From positions 1 to 5,890 of the forward strand of contig CAJUIK010000098.1 in the NCBI GenBank assembly GCA_910585875.1: DNA of 5,890 nucleotides, read 5' to 3'. The stretch's first letter is position 1, and each line of letters starts with the position of its first letter. Origin of the DNA: an uncultured Eubacteriales bacterium (GTDB lineage Bacteria > Bacillota > Clostridia > Oscillospirales > Butyricicoccaceae). The notes beneath the pieces are model-generated. The model was not told the origin of the DNA. It made no database searches and saw only the letters and a list, made by a program, of their open reading frames with translations. This document shows, one piece after another, positions 5,133-5,890 of the stretch. The translations under genes and the position numbers were made by a program.

Positions 5133-5248
5133 AGGCGGCCCAGGGGCCGGGGTCCGGCCAGGGCAGCTCGGGCCGCCTTCCCAGAGCGGGAAAGCCTGCG
5201 CTGGGAAGGGGGTCCGAATACCGGGCCCCATGGCCCGAAGGCCATGGG
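5133..5248 (-). repeat. Array of four adjacent GC-rich hairpins between two small genes
   Basis: Almost the whole 116-base stretch is inverted repeat. In minus-strand order: CCCATGGCC-TTCG-GGCCATGGG (5248-5227), a 9-bp perfect stem with a UUCG tetraloop closed by C-G; GGGGCCCG / CGGACCCC (5229-5222 and 5216-5209), 8 positions with one mismatch; CCTTCCCAG / CTGGGAAGG (5209-5201 and 5184-5176), 9 bp perfect; AGGCGGCCC / GGGCCGCCT (5178-5170 and 5141-5133), 9 bp perfect, with an inner GGCCGG-ACC-CCGGCC. The last is followed by ATTTTATAAA, so it may act as a weak terminator. Adjacent arms share one to a few bases, so neighbouring hairpins compete. No reading frame here has a ribosome binding site. 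The block begins 12 bases past the 47-residue gene and ends 23 bases before the 56-residue gene. Confidence 0.75.
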
Positions 5249-5260
5249 ACGCGGAAAGAC

Positions 5261-5404
5261 TCAGTTGGGCGGCTGGTCGAAGAAAGATTCCAGCACGGTT
5301 TCCGTCACATAAGGGGAATAGCGGGGCAGAAATCCATAGAGTACGTGTTGGTTCTGCCGGCGATAAAACAAATCGGGAAAATCCCGTTCCAAGGCGCTGT
5401 TCAT
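5261..5404 (-). CDS. Small hypothetical protein, 47 residues, first gene of sod operon
   Basis: Unrecognised small protein. The ATG at 5404 is preceded by GAGGTGATATCC, a good ribosome binding site at normal distance and the same motif as before the 56-residue gene. The product opens MNSALERDFPDLFYRRQNQ and ends ESFFDQPPN. It is rich in aromatic residues (four Tyr and five Phe in 47), proline and charged residues, with no cysteine and no membrane segment. Tyrosine-rich short proteins are common in spore coats, but this does not match CotJA or CotJB as I know them. The gene stands behind a forespore-like promoter candidate and in front of the hairpin array. It could be a small structural protein or a leader peptide whose translation affects the downstream hairpins. 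Confidence 0.65.
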   Translation of the reverse strand: MNSALERDFPDLFYRRQNQHVLYGFLPRYSPYVTETVLESFFDQPPN

Positions 5405-5421
5405 GGATATCACCTCGGCCA

Positions 5422-5451
5422 TAGTATGCGCCGACAAAAAACGAATTAAAC
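5422..5451 (-). promoter_or_regulatory. Promoter candidate of the sod operon, sigma-F/sigma-G-like
   Basis: Minus-strand CATACTA (plus 5422-5428) fits the CATnHTA -10 of forespore sigma factors. GTTTA (plus 5447-5451) fits GHATR in four of five positions, with the expected 18-base spacer. Read as a sigma-A promoter, the same region gives only TACTAT with TTAATT at 17 bases (4/6 and 3/6), which is weaker. The GCATAnnnT pattern also resembles mother-cell promoters (sigma-E/K) but no matching -35 is seen. It ends 17 bases before the 47-residue gene's start codon. Confidence 0.4.
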
Positions 5452-5522
5452 GATGAGAAATTCTAAATCAATGGAAAAACCGGAAGAAAATAAAAACAGA
5501 AGAACAATAGGGAGGAAACAAA

Positions 5523-5890
5523 ATGAGCGACGGCAAGGAGAGGAAAGCGACGACGCCGGAACAGCTGGGACAGCTGCGGGCGCTGAACAGGGAGATCGCG
5601 GCCCAAAAAGACCGGCTGGCCCAGCTGCGGGCTTTGGGACAAGGCAAACACATACAGGCGGAGGGGCTTCCCTACCTGAGCCCAGAACAGGTTCAGGAGC
5701 AATACGGGCTCCAAATCCAGGCGCTGGAGAAGAAAATTGAGCAAAATCTGGGCCGATGCCTGGAAGAATTGGCTCGACTGGAGGATTTTATCGGCCGGGT
5801 TGAAGACAGCCAGATGCGGCAGATCCTATCGCTGCGCTATATCAGCGGCCTGACTTGGCAGCAGACGGCTTTTCGCATGGGCCATTACGA
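5523..5890 (+). CDS. Phage-type sigma-like regulator, DUF1492/ArpU-like (partial, 3' end outside window)
   Basis: Probable DNA-binding regulator of the small sigma-70-region-4-like kind found in Firmicute prophages, where such proteins control late or packaging genes. GGGAGG lies 7 bases before the ATG. The 122 visible residues contain a long, Gln/Leu/Glu-rich, helical and probably coiled-coil N-terminal part (about 10-40 and 54-95). The motif RQILSLRYISGLTWQQTAFR (99-118), followed by MGHY, is the start of the helix-turn-helix of this family (LRYI-GLTWQQ-A-RMGY). The recognition helix lies past the right edge; family members are roughly 130-160 residues. It is divergent from the sod operon and shares a 118-base intergenic region with it. 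Alone it does not prove a prophage, but it is a usual marker of one, or of an integrative element. Confidence 0.8.
   Translation, partial: MSDGKERKATTPEQLGQLRALNREIAAQKDRLAQLRALGQGKHIQAEGLPYLSPEQVQEQYGLQIQALEKKIEQNLGRCLEELARLEDFIGRVEDSQMRQILSLRYISGLTWQQTAFRMGHY

Noticed and set aside
4940..5245. Upstream in-frame extension of sod giving a 318-residue protein
   Set aside because: The extra residues are a Pro/Gly/Arg-rich translation of the hairpin array and of the 56-codon gene in the wrong frame. Family homology begins at about 4925, and the internal start at 4939 is coupled to the preceding gene.
5176..5248. A 35-codon frame starting ATGGGG within the hairpin array, as a CotJ-like gene
   Set aside because: No ribosome binding site; its start codon lies in the UUCG hairpin, the translation does not match CotJA or CotJB as I know them, and the sequence is explained by palindromes.
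5453..5740. Plus-strand reading frame beginning at 5453, and minus-strand frames over 5463-5744
   Set aside because: The GGGAGG site at 5511-5516 and the recognisable LRYISGLTWQQ motif belong to the frame starting at 5523; the others are shadows of it.

Overview
The window looks like chromosome from a moderately GC-rich Gram-positive anaerobe of the Clostridia (Firmicutes). The grounds are AGGAGG-type ribosome binding sites before nearly every gene, consensus sigma-A promoters, a B12-riboswitch-controlled cobalt transporter of the CbiMNQO type, and a phage-type sigma-like regulator of a kind common in clostridial prophages. An Oscillospirales/Ruminococcaceae-like host is my guess from codon and GC style; no marker gene is present.

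Left part (1-2930, minus strand): a complete regulatory unit for cobalt uptake. In transcription order it is a TTGACA-18-TACAAT promoter, a cobalamin riboswitch, a strong intrinsic terminator as expression platform, then cbiM, cbiN, cbiQ and cbiO. cbiO runs off the left edge. cbiM and cbiN overlap by 4 bases and cbiO starts 1 base after cbiQ. Together they encode the substrate-binding membrane protein, its small partner, the coupling permease and the ATPase of an ECF-type Co2+ importer, expected to be shut off when cobalamin is plentiful.

Middle (2930-4290): a duplicated 16-bp sequence carrying a -35-like element, a hairpin without a U-tract, and a stand-alone RimJ/RimL-type GNAT acetyltransferase gene (minus strand) with its own promoter and visibly lower GC than its neighbours. 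Next comes about 400 bp with no convincing gene but dense inverted repeats, including a compact three-way-junction fold. A near-consensus promoter on the plus strand at 4170-4198 points into the 3' end of the sod gene.

Right part (4219-5451, minus strand): an apparent operon of two unrecognised tiny genes (47 and 56 codons, each with a GAGGTGA ribosome binding site) and an Mn-type superoxide dismutase, closed by a textbook terminator. Between the two small genes lies a run of four adjacent hairpins, one with a UUCG tetraloop. The promoter candidate upstream resembles forespore (sigma-F/sigma-G) promoters.

Far right (5523-5890, plus strand): the start of a divergent DUF1492/ArpU-type phage regulator, cut by the window edge, which may mark the edge of a prophage or integrated element.

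The least explained parts are the structured block at 3720-4025 and the small-ORF/hairpin-array/SOD module. I see no CRISPR array, tRNA, rRNA or transposase.
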